A stretch of 64,000 bases of DNA from Actinomycetota bacterium (GCA_040757835.1 JBFLWJ010000004.1:90126-154125); one strand, 5' to 3'. Positions 8,059 through 16,667 are shown, counted from the stretch's first letter. Numbers and translations: made by a program. Notes: generated by a model from the letters alone, not told the origin.

Positions 8059-9006
8059 ATGACCGCGAACCACGGAGAAGAAGGATGGGCCGAACTGAGA
8101 CAGAGGCTCGAAAGCGACGATCCCGAAACGAGGCAGGTTGCCGTGAGGACCCTTCGGAACATAGGGGGCAGTGAGGCCATAGAACTGCTGATAGTATGCC
8201 TGCAGGACGAACATGACCGTGTGAGATGGGACGCGGCCGACGCCCTGCTCGCCGTCGGCGATGACGTGGTGGAACCGCTGCTGCGATCGCTGGACACGGA
8301 GAAGAACAAGTACGCCCGGGCCGAGGCGGCGGGGGTCCTGGGCAGGATGAAGGACGCGAGGGCGATAGACGCCCTGATCGAGTGCATGAAGGACGATGAC
8401 GGCAACGTGCGCTGGATCGCCAGGGTGGCACTCGTCGAGATCGGGGAGCCGTCCGCCCTGCACCTCATCGACGTGCTGGACGACCCCGGCATACGCGTGC
8501 GCAAGCGCGCCCAGAGGACGCTGGTGCAGATGGACGAAGCCGCCGTCAACGCCCTGATAAGGTCGCTGGACGATGACAGGCTGCGCGTGCGGCAGGGCGC
8601 CCTGGAGGCCCTGGAGACCATCGGCGAGCCGGCGGTACTGGCCCTCCTGAGGACCCTGGAGACGGGCAGCCCGCGCGCCCGCTGGAGGGCCGCGGAAGCC
8701 CTGGGGAGGATAGGCGACGCGAGGGCGGTCGCACCCCTCATCCGGGCGCTGCACGACAGCACCCTCGATGTCAGGTGGAAGGCCGCGGAAGCCCTGGGGT
8801 CCATCGGGGACAAGCGGGCGGTGGAAGCGCTCATCACCGCCTTGGGCGACGGTGAGAAATACGTGCGACAGGGAGCGGCGAGGTCCCTGGGAAAACTGGG
8901 AGACGCGGCGGCCATAGAGCCCCTTTCCCGCGCCACGGAGGACGGCGATCCCGACGTAAGGGAAGCGGCGGCGAAGTCGCTCAAGCGGTTGAGGTTCTCC
9001 ATCTGA
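8059..9006 (+). CDS. HEAT-repeat (PBS-lyase-like) scaffold protein
   Basis: A protein of about 315 residues made almost wholly of ~31-residue HEAT-like units. Each has a pattern such as DARAVAPLIRALHDSTLDVRWKAAEALGSIGD, and about nine are visible. Such alpha-solenoids bind other proteins and are named for phycobilisome-lyase homologues, but no lyase activity is implied. There is no signal peptide or membrane helix, so it is likely cytoplasmic. ATG 8059 is chosen because GGGAGG lies eight bases before it; GTG 8050 and ATG 8053 are too close to that site. It is monocistronic. Confidence 0.85.
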   Translation: MTANHGEEGWAELRQRLESDDPETRQVAVRTLRNIGGSEAIELLIVCLQDEHDRVRWDAADALLAVGDDVVEPLLRSLDTEKNKYARAEAAGVLGRMKDARAIDALIECMKDDDGNVRWIARVALVEIGEPSALHLIDVLDDPGIRVRKRAQRTLVQMDEAAVNALIRSLDDDRLRVRQGALEALETIGEPAVLALLRTLETGSPRARWRAAEALGRIGDARAVAPLIRALHDSTLDVRWKAAEALGSIGDKRAVEALITALGDGEKYVRQGAARSLGKLGDAAAIEPLSRATEDGDPDVREAAAKSLKRLRFSI

Positions 9007-9128
9007 GCGAACCGCCCGGGCGGAAGTGTCGCACCGGCAGCAGAGCGATCAAAACGGTTATAATCAAAGCGTGGCCGATATCGCCTGCCTCCACGCCGTG
9101 GTGGGCACGATCAAGGAGAGTAGCGGGG

Positions 9129-10691
9129 ATGCAGGGGGATGCCCTCTACAAGGACCTGGCGGAAGCGGTGGGAGAGGAGAACGTCTCCACCGAGCCGGGC
9201 GTCCTCGACGGCTACGCGTTCCAGAGCTTCGGCAACATCGGCGATTCCCTCCCCTGGATCCACCGGCCCGTGGCCGTGGTCCTGCCCTCCAGCGTCGAGG
9301 AGGTGCAGGCAACGGTGCGGGCGTGTGGCCGCCACGGGTGCAGGATCAAGGCCTTTTCGACGGGCTGGGGGGCGCACGGGGGACCGGGCGGGGACGGCGT
9401 CGTCCAGCTCGACCTGCGCCGCATGGACCACATCCTGGAGATCGACGAGAAGAACGCCTATGCGGTGGTGGAGCCGTACGTCATCTGCGCCCAGGTGCAG
9501 GCGGAGGCGCTCAAGAGGGGGCTCAACCTGCACATCATCGGCGCCGGCTGCGGCACCTCGCCCCTGGCCAGCTGTACCTCCATGGACGGCACGGGCTGGA
9601 CGGGCCTCTCCACCGGCTACAACTGCCGCAACGTGCTCGGGGTGGAATGGGTGCTCCCCGACGGCGAGGTGCTCAAACTGGGGAGCCCCGGCAGCGGCAC
9701 GGGGTGGTTCTGCGGGGACGGCCCGGGGCCCTCCCTGCGGGGGATCATGCGCGGACTCTTCGGGGCCCGCGGCGCCCTGGGGGTGTTCACCAAGTGCGCC
9801 ATCAAGCTCTACCCTTGGAACGGGCCGCCGCGGCCCGAGATAGGGGGCACCCTGGCGGACCTCGAGGCCGCCATCCCCGACAACTTCAGGATATACATGT
9901 GCCTCTTCCCCTCCTTCGAGGCGTACGCGGACTTCGCCTACGGCATCGCGGACGCGGAGATAGGCTTCATGATCTGCAAGAACTCCATCGGGCTCGTCCT
10001 CTCCATATTCGTGCCCAGGCTGCTGAAGAAACTGGCGTCCGCGCGCAACCTGAGGAACGCGCTCGGCGCGGCCGAGCACATGTTCCAGTTCATGATCGCG
10101 GCGAACTCCCCCGGGGAGCTTGCTTACCAGGACGAGGTGCTGCAGAACATAGCGGCCTCCACCGGCGCCGTGCTGATCGACCTCAGCCTGGCGCCGGGCT
10201 TCGGAGGGGCGGTGTGGTGGGGCCTGGTTCGCGGTGCCCTGCCGCCGCTCTCCTTCCGCATGGGGGGGATGATGGGCACCTCCTTCGGGACCTGCGCCGC
10301 CTTCGACAACTGCGTCAACCAGTCCCGCGCCGGCGCCGAGCTGAAGCGCGCCTACATCGAGCAAGGCAAGCTATATGACGACCTCGCGGACAACGCCTGG
10401 GGAGGCATCTACGAGAGCAGCGGGCTCTACGGCCACCAGGAGGAGTTGATCCTCTTCGACCACCGCGACCCCCTCCACCGGAGAGGGGTGGCGGAGTACG
10501 GCATCGAGGCGGCCGAACTCATGCGGGACGAGCACTACGGCGTCGGACTGGGCGCCTTCATGCTGGACGCCGGGGCCCGGGACGGTATCTTCGGGGCGTC
10601 CACCTGGGACTATCCCTCCTGGCAGAAGAAGATCAAAGAAGCCTTCGACCCCGAAGACCTGGGGGACGGCCGCTTCTATTCCGCTGATTGA
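9129..10691 (+). CDS. FAD-linked oxidase (PCMH-type, GlcD/vanillyl-alcohol-oxidase superfamily)
   Basis: A 520-residue flavoprotein. The FAD-binding PCMH domain covers residues ~35-240, with RPVAVVLPSSVEEVQATVRACG, the STGWGAHGG pyrophosphate loop and GAGCGTSPLASC. C-terminal substrate and cap regions follow. The superfamily oxidises hydroxy acids, aryl alcohols or sugar lactones; no Fe-S partner (GlcF-like) gene is adjacent and the substrate is unknown. The ATG follows GGGGATGCAGGGG-type purine-rich sequence. No signal peptide is visible. The nearest gene downstream is convergent. Confidence 0.8.
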   Translation: MQGDALYKDLAEAVGEENVSTEPGVLDGYAFQSFGNIGDSLPWIHRPVAVVLPSSVEEVQATVRACGRHGCRIKAFSTGWGAHGGPGGDGVVQLDLRRMDHILEIDEKNAYAVVEPYVICAQVQAEALKRGLNLHIIGAGCGTSPLASCTSMDGTGWTGLSTGYNCRNVLGVEWVLPDGEVLKLGSPGSGTGWFCGDGPGPSLRGIMRGLFGARGALGVFTKCAIKLYPWNGPPRPEIGGTLADLEAAIPDNFRIYMCLFPSFEAYADFAYGIADAEIGFMICKNSIGLVLSIFVPRLLKKLASARNLRNALGAAEHMFQFMIAANSPGELAYQDEVLQNIAASTGAVLIDLSLAPGFGGAVWWGLVRGALPPLSFRMGGMMGTSFGTCAAFDNCVNQSRAGAELKRAYIEQGKLYDDLADNAWGGIYESSGLYGHQEELILFDHRDPLHRRGVAEYGIEAAELMRDEHYGVGLGAFMLDAGARDGIFGASTWDYPSWQKKIKEAFDPEDLGDGRFYSAD

Positions 10692-10763
10692 TAGCGGATC
10701 GCAAAGGCTCGGCGCAAGGCTTTCCGGCTTTACGCCTCCTGCCATGGCGCACATCCACCGCGT

Positions 10764-11108
10764 TCACGGGAGATACTCGCCCAGCGACCCCGAGAGCAGC
10801 CTGGCGGCCTCTTCTTCACCGATGCCCGCCACGATCGCGGTGATGCTCAAGGTAAGACCAGCCTGTGCTGCCAGCGGCCCTCCTTTTATCTGCGGCTCCG
10901 CCTCGAGGGAGGTGACGCTGAAGAAGAGCGGCGACGGCCCGCCGTCCTCCAGCATGCCCTTGATGTGGCCCACCATGGTGCACCCACCTTCCCGCAGCGC
11001 CTGGACCAGGGAACCCAGGAGGCCGCGCAGGGCCTCCTCGGGAGAACGCACAGATGCCGGGGATGCCTCCCTGCGCGCCGAGACGGTCACGAAGTCGTGC
11101 GCATCCAT
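10764..11108 (-). CDS. Conserved-looking small protein downstream of CobW-like GTPase
   Basis: A 114-residue soluble protein that I do not recognise. The order is a short N-terminal strand (HDFVTVSARRE), a helix with EEALRGLLGSLVQALREGGC, a beta section with LFFSVTSLE, and a C-terminal LSITAIVAGIGEEEAARLL helix. Its start overlaps the end of the CobW-like gene by 22 bases, so the two are very probably coupled. By position it belongs to the corrinoid methyl-transfer cluster, perhaps as a partner of the GTPase. Confidence 0.6.
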   Translation of the reverse strand: MDAHDFVTVSARREASPASVRSPEEALRGLLGSLVQALREGGCTMVGHIKGMLEDGGPSPLFFSVTSLEAEPQIKGGPLAAQAGLTLSITAIVAGIGEEEAARLLSGSLGEYLP

Positions 11109-11698
11109 ACCCCCACCTTCTCGGCCACCTGCTCGAGGTTGCTGCCGTGCAGCGCCGAGGCCTTGATCAGTCCGGCCCGGGGGTTCAGCTCCGCCAGTCT
11201 CTCCTCCAGGGCACGCACCAGTTCTTCGCCCCCGCTGTCGGTCTTGTTGAGCACCACCAGGTCGGCGCGGCTGACCTGGTTGATGACGAAGGGCATGGGC
11301 TCCTCCAGGTAGAGCTCGTGGCGCTCGAGGTCCGCCAGGGTGATGACCAGCACGCCGTCCACCTCGCGGCAGTACCTGTCCAGGGTCTCGAGGATACTCT
11401 CCACCTTGGCCAGCCCCGATGCCTCCAGGATGACCGCGTCGGGCGCGAGGGCGGCGGCGATCTCCCGCAGGGTGACCACCAGGTCGCCCGCTAGCTGGCA
11501 GCAGACGCAGCCGGAGAAGAGCTCCCTCACCTGCAGGCCCTCAGCCTGGAGCAGGGCGCCGTCTATGCTTATCTCGCCCACCTCGTTCTCGAGGACGACG
11601 AACTTGTGTTCCCCGCCCGCCGTGAGCAGGCGCACCAGCCCCAGCAGGAGGGTGGTCTTTCCGGAGCCGAGAAACCCGGAGATGATGATCAGTTTCAT
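11087..11698 (-). CDS. CobW/UreG-like P-loop GTPase (metal or cofactor chaperone)
   Basis: A 203-residue GTPase. Walker A GFLGSGKTT lies at residues ~8-16, ENEVGEISID is the switch region, SGCVCCQLAGD carries the CxCC metal-binding motif of the COG0523/CobW family, and NKTD is the guanine-specificity motif. It lacks the long C-terminal domain of typical CobW, so it is closer in size to UreG/HypB. ATG 11698 is chosen (AAGGA eight bases upstream; the protein then starts MKLIIISGFLGSGK). It is transcribed away from the GntR regulator of the corrinoid genes, so a role in loading cobalt, cobalamin or zinc into that system is likely (inference). Confidence 0.8.
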   Translation of the reverse strand: MKLIIISGFLGSGKTTLLLGLVRLLTAGGEHKFVVLENEVGEISIDGALLQAEGLQVRELFSGCVCCQLAGDLVVTLREIAAALAPDAVILEASGLAKVESILETLDRYCREVDGVLVITLADLERHELYLEEPMPFVINQVSRADLVVLNKTDSGGEELVRALEERLAELNPRAGLIKASALHGSNLEQVAEKVGVWMRTTS

Positions 11699-11790
11699 CA
11701 CCGTTTCCTTCTCTCTGCCAGCCATGAGACAAAGACGAGATCATTATAACCGGCCTCTGGGGCCATTCAGGGCCTTTGTGTTCTGGCCCC

Positions 11791-11848
11791 TTGCCGCCCC
11801 TGCCAACATTCTGTATACTTGTATATACAAGTATGGTCGTTTATGCAA
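11791..11848. promoter_or_regulatory. Divergent overlapping promoters with 20-bp GntR palindrome
   Basis: A perfect 20-bp palindrome at 11815-11834 reads ATACTTGTATATACAAGTAT. Rightward: TTGCCG (11791-11796), 17 bp, TATACT (11814-11819). Leftward: TTGCAT (11848-11843), 17 bp, TATACA (11825-11820). Both -10 boxes fall on the palindrome, so one bound dimer could repress both the gntR-corrinoid operon and the CobW-like operon. GntR/HutC proteins bind such dyads. Confidence 0.75.
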
Positions 11849-12610
11849 CAGGACCCGGGAGCGCCCTTGAACAAGCGGCTCGAAATAGACACGGATTCCT
11901 TCACCCCCGCTTACTTCCAGCTCGCCCAGATCCTGCACCGGGAGATCATGGACGGCAGCCTGCGCTCCGGTGACCGCGTGCCCAGCGAGAACGAGCTGAG
12001 CGAGGAGTACGGGCTGAGCCGCATGACCGCCCGCAAGGCCATCGGCCTGCTGGCGGAGAAGGGCGTGGTGCGCAGGGAGAAAGGCAGGGGGACCTTCGTC
12101 AGCCGGCCGCGCACGGAAGGCGGACTCTTCCACATCCCCGACTTCCATAACGAGATGAGGATGCAGGGGCTTTCAAGCGACGTCAGGCTCCTGGGGGTGA
12201 GGGTGGTCCAGGCTGGCAAGGTCCCCGCCGCCATGTTGGGGGTGAGGAAGGGCGAGAAGGTCATCTACCTGGAGAGGGTGCTCGAGGGAGGGGGGGAACC
12301 CCTGGTGCTCGACCGCAAATACTTGCTGCTCTCCAGTTCGCAGCCCCTGCTCGAGTCCGAGTTGGGCCACGGCTCTACCGCGGACCTCTTCGCGGACATC
12401 CCGGAGATGGCCCCGGTGCGGGCCGACCTAAAACTCTCCGCCACCACCCTTTCGACCCGCGAGGCCCAACAGCTGGGCGGCAGGAAGGGAGCGCCGGCTT
12501 TCTGCATGGAACAGGTGATCTTCGCCGCCAATGACAAGCGGGTCATCTGGGGATGGCTGATATTTCGCGGGGACAAGTTCAGCTTCGAGTCTTCAAGCCT
12601 GTTGTTATGA
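11843..12610 (+). CDS. GntR/HutC-family regulator with UTRA ligand domain
   Basis: A 255-residue regulator. The N-terminal winged helix (~18-90) has LAQILHREIMDGSLRSGDRVPSENELSEEYGLSRMTARKAIGLLAEKGVV and the wing GRGTFVSRP. The UTRA domain (~105-255) follows, with the VIYLERV and LDRKYLL segments typical of the HutC group. The protein probably senses a small molecule linked to the methyl-transfer pathway. ATG 11843 lies just after the palindrome; a TTG further up would overlap the operator. The corrinoid gene starts 10 bp downstream, so it is in the same operon. Confidence 0.85.
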   Translation: MQQDPGAPLNKRLEIDTDSFTPAYFQLAQILHREIMDGSLRSGDRVPSENELSEEYGLSRMTARKAIGLLAEKGVVRREKGRGTFVSRPRTEGGLFHIPDFHNEMRMQGLSSDVRLLGVRVVQAGKVPAAMLGVRKGEKVIYLERVLEGGGEPLVLDRKYLLLSSSQPLLESELGHGSTADLFADIPEMAPVRADLKLSATTLSTREAQQLGGRKGAPAFCMEQVIFAANDKRVIWGWLIFRGDKFSFESSSLLL

Positions 12611-12620
12611 GGTGATGCGC

Positions 12621-13262
12621 ATGGATGAGGACGAGACACTCGTAAGAGCCATGGGTGACCTGGACGAGGAGGGGGTGATCGCCGGCGTGGAGAGGATGCT
12701 CTCCGCGGGCACCGCTCCGCTGCACATCGTCGAGCTGTGCCGCAAGGGCTTCGAGATCGTGGGGAAGCGTTACGAGAACAGGGAGTACTTCCTCTCCGGC
12801 CTGATCATCTCGGACGACATCTTCAGCAGCGTCCTGGATCTCCTGGAGCGCTCCGGTTGCCTCCGTCCCCGCGAGGAAGAGGCGTTGTGCAAGGTGGTCC
12901 TGGGGGCTCCCCTGGGCGACGTGCACGACATCGGCAAGGGCATCGTCGGCCAGCTCCTGCGCTATTCCGGCTTCGAGGTCATCGACCTCGGCGTCAACGT
13001 CAGGCCGGCCGGGTTCCTGGAGGCGGCCGTGGAGAGCGGCGCGAGGATAGTGGGGATAAGCACGCTTATCACCGTGGCCTACGAGTCCCTGCGCGAGACC
13101 GTGCTCGACTTCGAGCGCGAGGGCCTGCGGGACGAGGTGAAGATCATGCTGGGCGGCGGGGCGGTCTCGCAGCGGGTATGTGAGTACGCGGGCGCGGACG
13201 CCTGGAGCCGCGACGCCGCGGACGCGGTCAAATACGCCAGGGCTTTCACGGGAAAGGAGTGA
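12621..13262 (+). CDS. Corrinoid (B12-binding) methyl-carrier protein 1
   Basis: A 213-residue protein of the MtbC/MtaC/MttC type. The N-terminal helical cap (~1-88) resembles the methionine-synthase B12-binding domain 1, with KRYENREYFLSGLIISDDIF. A Rossmann-like domain follows with the cobalt-ligand motif DVHDIGK (Asp-x-His-x-x-Gly), then GISTLIT and MLGGGAVS. It carries a methyl group on cobalt between two methyltransferases. ATG 12621 has GAGG eight bases upstream. The final TGA lies within the ribosome-binding region of the next gene, so translation is coupled. Confidence 0.9.
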   Translation: MDEDETLVRAMGDLDEEGVIAGVERMLSAGTAPLHIVELCRKGFEIVGKRYENREYFLSGLIISDDIFSSVLDLLERSGCLRPREEEALCKVVLGAPLGDVHDIGKGIVGQLLRYSGFEVIDLGVNVRPAGFLEAAVESGARIVGISTLITVAYESLRETVLDFEREGLRDEVKIMLGGGAVSQRVCEYAGADAWSRDAADAVKYARAFTGKE

Positions 13263-13267
13263 TCGGG

Positions 13268-13891
13268 GTGAACGAGAGGATCGCGGCACTCATAGCCGAG
13301 GTGGAGGAGGACGGCACCCTGGTGGAGGTGCGCAAGGCGCTGGACGAGGGAGCCGACCCCCTCTCCCTGGTGGAGGCCCTGCGCGAGGGGATGTCCGTGG
13401 TGGGGGACAAGTACGAGGCCAAGGAGTACTTCCTGCCGGACCTCATCCTCGCGGCGGAGATCTTCAAGGAGGCCATCGCGCTCATCGAGCCCCGCCTCGA
13501 GGGCGAGAACGTGGCGACCAGGGGGACGGTGGTCATCGGCACCGCCCAGGGTGATATCCACGATATCGGCAAGAACATAGTGGCCACCATGCTGCGCTGC
13601 AGCGGCTACCAGGTATACGACCTGGGAGTGGACGTGGCCCCCCAGGCCTTCGTGGAGAAGGCCTCCCAGGCCGGGGCTGGCCTAGTGGCCATATCCGGCC
13701 TGCTCACCCTGGCCTTCGACGCCATGAAGGACACCGTGGACGCCCTGGCCGAGGCGGGCCTGCGCGGCAAGCTCAAGATCATCATCGGCGGCGGACCCGT
13801 TAACGAGAAGGTGCTCGAATACTGCGGCGCCGACGCCTTCGGCAAGGACCCCACGGAGGCGGTGAGACTGGCAGAGAGGCACATGGGTTAG
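13268..13891 (+). CDS. Corrinoid (B12-binding) methyl-carrier protein 2
   Basis: A 207-residue paralogue of the preceding gene with the same two-domain layout. KYEAKEYFLPDLILAAEIF is in the cap domain, GDIHDIGKNIV is the cobalt-ligand motif, and SGLLTLAFDAM and IIGGGPVNEKVLEYCGADAF follow. It is closer to the canonical MtaC/MtbC pattern than copy 1. GTG 13268 is favoured because AAGGAG lies nine bases before it. Two carriers side by side suggest two substrate-specific methyltransferases feeding one acceptor system, or a division of labour; neither can be decided here. Confidence 0.9.
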   Translation: MNERIAALIAEVEEDGTLVEVRKALDEGADPLSLVEALREGMSVVGDKYEAKEYFLPDLILAAEIFKEAIALIEPRLEGENVATRGTVVIGTAQGDIHDIGKNIVATMLRCSGYQVYDLGVDVAPQAFVEKASQAGAGLVAISGLLTLAFDAMKDTVDALAEAGLRGKLKIIIGGGPVNEKVLEYCGADAFGKDPTEAVRLAERHMG

Positions 13892-13934
13892 GGGCCGGAA
13901 ACGGCGAGATCGAAGCCCGAAGGAGGGCCTTATC

Positions 13935-15134
13935 ATGAAGACCGCCAAGCTTCTTCATCCCGGGGACACCATGACCGCCGAGGAACGCCTGCAGGCGGTC
14001 ATCAACCTGAGGGTTCCCGACCGCGTGCCCTCGTGCCCGTTCATCTATTATTTCGCCGCCTTCCATGCCGGGATAACCGTGCACGAGCTGTGGTCCGATC
14101 CGAAGAAGTACCGCATGGCCCTGGACAAGTGCTACCGGGAACTGGGCCCGTGGGACGTCTATTACCCGACCAACCCCCTGCGCCCGGAGCTCTACACCTT
14201 CATCATGCCCATGAAGGCGAAGTGGCCGGGCATCGACCTCCCGCCGGACAGCATCTGCCAGCTTCTGGAAGAGGAGATCATGCAGGCCGAGGACTACCAG
14301 TGGATAAGCGACCTGGCGCGCCGGATCCCCAGGCTCACCTACATCCCCTTCTTCATGCGCATGATCTCCCGCGCCTGGGACGACGTCGGCGAGGACGTGA
14401 GGGGATACGCATTGATGCTGACCCGCCTGGTCTGGAACTTCGCCAACTGGCGCTACGATTTCGAGCAGATGAAGAGGAGGGGTACGACCACCCTCTACAG
14501 CTTCCTGCCCGAGGCCGCCTTCGACACCTTCTCCCTGGCCCGCGGCTTCCTCGACTTCGCCCGCGACCTCAAGAAGCGGCCCGAGGAGATCGCCAGGGCC
14601 GCCGACGACCTCACCGCGGGCTACCTCTTCGCTTGCCGCCTCATCTGCGCCGTCATGGGCATAAGGCGGGTGGAGATATTCGTGCACCGCTCCTCCACCG
14701 ATTTCATCTCGCCGGAGACCTTCCGCAAGCTCTCCTTCCCGTCCCTGAAGGACCTGGTGGAAAGGCTGGTGGCCGTGGGGATAAGCCCCATCCTCCACTG
14801 CGACGGCAACTGGGACCTGAACCTGGAGGCCCTGCGCGAGCTGCCGGCCGGGAACGTCGTCATCCAGTTCGACGGACCCACCGATATCTTCCTGGCCAAG
14901 CAGGTCATCGGGGACCGCGTATGCATCATGGGAGACGTGCCCTCGGACATGCTCGCCCTGGGCTCGCCCGCGGAGGTGGACGAGTACTGCCACCGCCTCA
15001 TCGAGGAGGTGGGCAGGGGCGGCGGCTACATCATGGGCGCCGGCTGCGAGATACCGCCCAACGCGAGAGCAGAGAACGTCAAGGCCATGCTGGACTCGGT
15101 GGTGAAGTACGGCTATTATGGCGAACCCGGTTAA
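13935..15134 (+). CDS. Uroporphyrinogen-decarboxylase-like methyltransferase (MtaA/MtbA superfamily)
   Basis: A 399-residue TIM-barrel protein. The N-terminus MTAEERLQAVINLRVPDRVP is typical of the UroD/MtaA superfamily. The zinc site of methylcobamide:thiol methyltransferases is suggested by SPILHCDGNW (His-Cys) and the late GAGCEIPPNA (Cys). True heme-pathway UroD residues are not evident. In this context, after two corrinoid proteins, it most likely moves the methyl group from methyl-corrinoid to a thiol or folate-type acceptor, or demethylates a substrate. AGGAGGG precedes the ATG. It is the last gene of the operon. Confidence 0.85.
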   Translation: MKTAKLLHPGDTMTAEERLQAVINLRVPDRVPSCPFIYYFAAFHAGITVHELWSDPKKYRMALDKCYRELGPWDVYYPTNPLRPELYTFIMPMKAKWPGIDLPPDSICQLLEEEIMQAEDYQWISDLARRIPRLTYIPFFMRMISRAWDDVGEDVRGYALMLTRLVWNFANWRYDFEQMKRRGTTTLYSFLPEAAFDTFSLARGFLDFARDLKKRPEEIARAADDLTAGYLFACRLICAVMGIRRVEIFVHRSSTDFISPETFRKLSFPSLKDLVERLVAVGISPILHCDGNWDLNLEALRELPAGNVVIQFDGPTDIFLAKQVIGDRVCIMGDVPSDMLALGSPAEVDEYCHRLIEEVGRGGGYIMGAGCEIPPNARAENVKAMLDSVVKYGYYGEPG

Positions 15135-15186
15135 ACGATGGGCGGGAATGCCGCTGGTCACCTCCGCCTTTCTCCTGTCCGGGGTA

Positions 15187-15217
15187 AATTAAAATCCGGC
15201 GGCCAGAAGCCGCCGGA
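15187..15217 (-). terminator. Rho-independent terminator (leftward)
   Basis: A 9-bp perfect stem TCCGGCGGC/GCCGCCGGA (15195-15203 with 15209-15217) and a 5-base loop are followed, reading leftward, by TTTTAATTT. It ends transcription of the 77-residue gene to its right. Confidence 0.85.
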
Positions 15218-15234
15218 CAGGATATCCGTAACGC

Positions 15235-15468
15235 CTAGACCTTGATGGCCCTTATTTTCTCCGCCAGCGCGCTCCCCACGTCCTTGCCGGAGAAGAAAGA
15301 GACCGATTTGTCGATCTTGTCGGCCAGTTCCGGGAGCTTATCGGCGGTTATGGTATCGGGAGTGGTGCCTATGAGTTCGCAGTTCTTCTTCACCGTCGCC
15401 CGGGCGATGAAATCGCCCACGGCGTCGGAGAGTATCTTCTCGATCTCCTGCGCCAGTTTATTCGCCAA
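15235..15468 (-). CDS. Small protein of unknown function (77 aa)
   Basis: A 77-residue, mostly helical, charged protein without a signal or membrane segment. One cysteine (KKNCELIG, residue ~30) lies in the middle, and the C-terminus is GSALAEKIRAIKV. A TTG start at 15468 is indicated by GGAGGGG a few bases upstream. A strong terminator follows it, so it is a real, separately transcribed gene. I do not recognise the family. Confidence 0.65.
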   Translation of the reverse strand: MANKLAQEIEKILSDAVGDFIARATVKKNCELIGTTPDTITADKLPELADKIDKSVSFFSGKDVGSALAEKIRAIKV

Positions 15469-15630
15469 CGTCCCCTCCTTCTATTCCATCCGCTTCCTCG
15501 GCAGCGGTCACGGACTCTATCCTTATATACCTGCTCTATCCCCTCATGGTCCGGAATCAGCGATTCCCTACAATATATCGTTTCCCGGCCGCTGAAACTT
15601 TATCCCCTTCCAGGGATTAATATCCTGGTA

Positions 15631-16494
15631 TTATTCCCGCATCTCCTCGTCCATGCGGCTGAGCACCTTCTGGCCGCTGCGCAGCAGCCCCTGCAGGGCG
15701 GCGTAGGCGCTGTCCTCGTCCACCTCCACCTCTCCAGTGAAGGAGCCGTCGGCTATCTCCTCCGCGGTGCGGTTGAGCTCCTCGATGGGGTTGACCACGT
15801 ATTTGCGGGTGAAGTAGCGCAGGCCGAAGGTGGTGAGCAGCAGGGATATGATGATGGCGAACACAGAGACGATGGACATCCTCAAGATCATGTCGTTCCT
15901 CTGGTCAGTGAAATAAGCCTCGATCTCGGCCAGTTCTCTAGTGCGATCGACGATCATGTTCACGTAGATGGTCTCGTCTATGCCCACGATGTCCAGGTCC
16001 AGTGGGAAGAACGCGGATACGAAGAACCCATCCGCTCCTCCCAGGTCGTCCAGCGTCTCGAAATCGCCCTCGGGGACCTCGGTGGGCAGAGCAGAAGGCT
16101 CGATATCTTCGCCCGGCTTGGCCGCGTAGGCTACCAACTCTCCGTCACGTATGGTCCCGATGTATTCGATAGGATAAAAGCCCAAGCCGATGGTGCTGAC
16201 CATGTCGTAGACGACATCCCAGTTCCTGGTGGTGATGAGCTCGTTGACGATATCCTGGTTGAAGAGCTGTAAAGTACCGGGATCCGTCATGAGGGCATTG
16301 ATGTTTTCCCCTATCTCGGTCAACGACTGTACCGACTGATCGATCACCTTCTGCTTATTTTCCTCGATGTTCTGATTGGTGGTGGCGATGATGTCGATCA
16401 TGAAGTATGCGATCACCGCCACGACCAGGACCAGGGTGGTGGCGGATACCGCCACCATGAGCGCGCGCATCTCTTTGCCGGTCTTCCGCTTCAT
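15631..16494 (-). CDS. Membrane sensor-like protein with HAMP domain, no output domain (copy A)
   Basis: A 287-residue protein. Transmembrane helix 1 is ~14-35, an extracytoplasmic domain covers ~36-200, transmembrane helix 2 is ~204-226, then a HAMP linker (NPIEELNRTAEEIADGSF) and a short acidic and helical tail ending in LSRMDEEMRE. The layout is that of a chemoreceptor or histidine kinase cut off after HAMP, so any signal must pass to a separate partner. AGGAGGACG precedes the ATG. The 173-bp gap from copy B contains B's terminator. It resembles copy B throughout, and the last ~80 residues are nearly the same. Confidence 0.8.
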   Translation of the reverse strand: MKRKTGKEMRALMVAVSATTLVLVVAVIAYFMIDIIATTNQNIEENKQKVIDQSVQSLTEIGENINALMTDPGTLQLFNQDIVNELITTRNWDVVYDMVSTIGLGFYPIEYIGTIRDGELVAYAAKPGEDIEPSALPTEVPEGDFETLDDLGGADGFFVSAFFPLDLDIVGIDETIYVNMIVDRTRELAEIEAYFTDQRNDMILRMSIVSVFAIIISLLLTTFGLRYFTRKYVVNPIEELNRTAEEIADGSFTGEVEVDEDSAYAALQGLLRSGQKVLSRMDEEMRE

Positions 16495-16610
16495 ACTCGT
16501 CCTCCTTGATTACAGGTCTTGCTCGTGATCGGCTGTGCAGCCTTGGAGATTATCGGAAGAACCGCAAGGCTACTTGACAGGAAATCCCAGCTTGCTCTGG
16601 TTTATGCAGC

Positions 16611-16642
16611 AGAAGAAAAAGCCCGGGGCGTTCACCCCGGGC
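16611..16642 (-). terminator. Rho-independent terminator (leftward)
   Basis: An 8-bp stem GCCCGGGG/CCCCGGGC (16621-16628 with 16635-16642) and a 6-base loop are followed, reading leftward, by TTTTTCTTCT. It lies just after HAMP copy B and separates it from copy A. Confidence 0.85.
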
Positions 16643-16667
16643 GGTGCGCACTCAAAGCCGCCAGTGG

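Noticed and set aside
9007..9128. Terminator at CCGCCCGGGCGG (9011-9022)
   Set aside because: It is a perfect palindrome without a loop and no T-run follows.
11740..11842. Cobalamin riboswitch ahead of the corrinoid genes
   Set aside because: The gap is short and filled by promoters and a palindrome; no B12-box sequence is seen.
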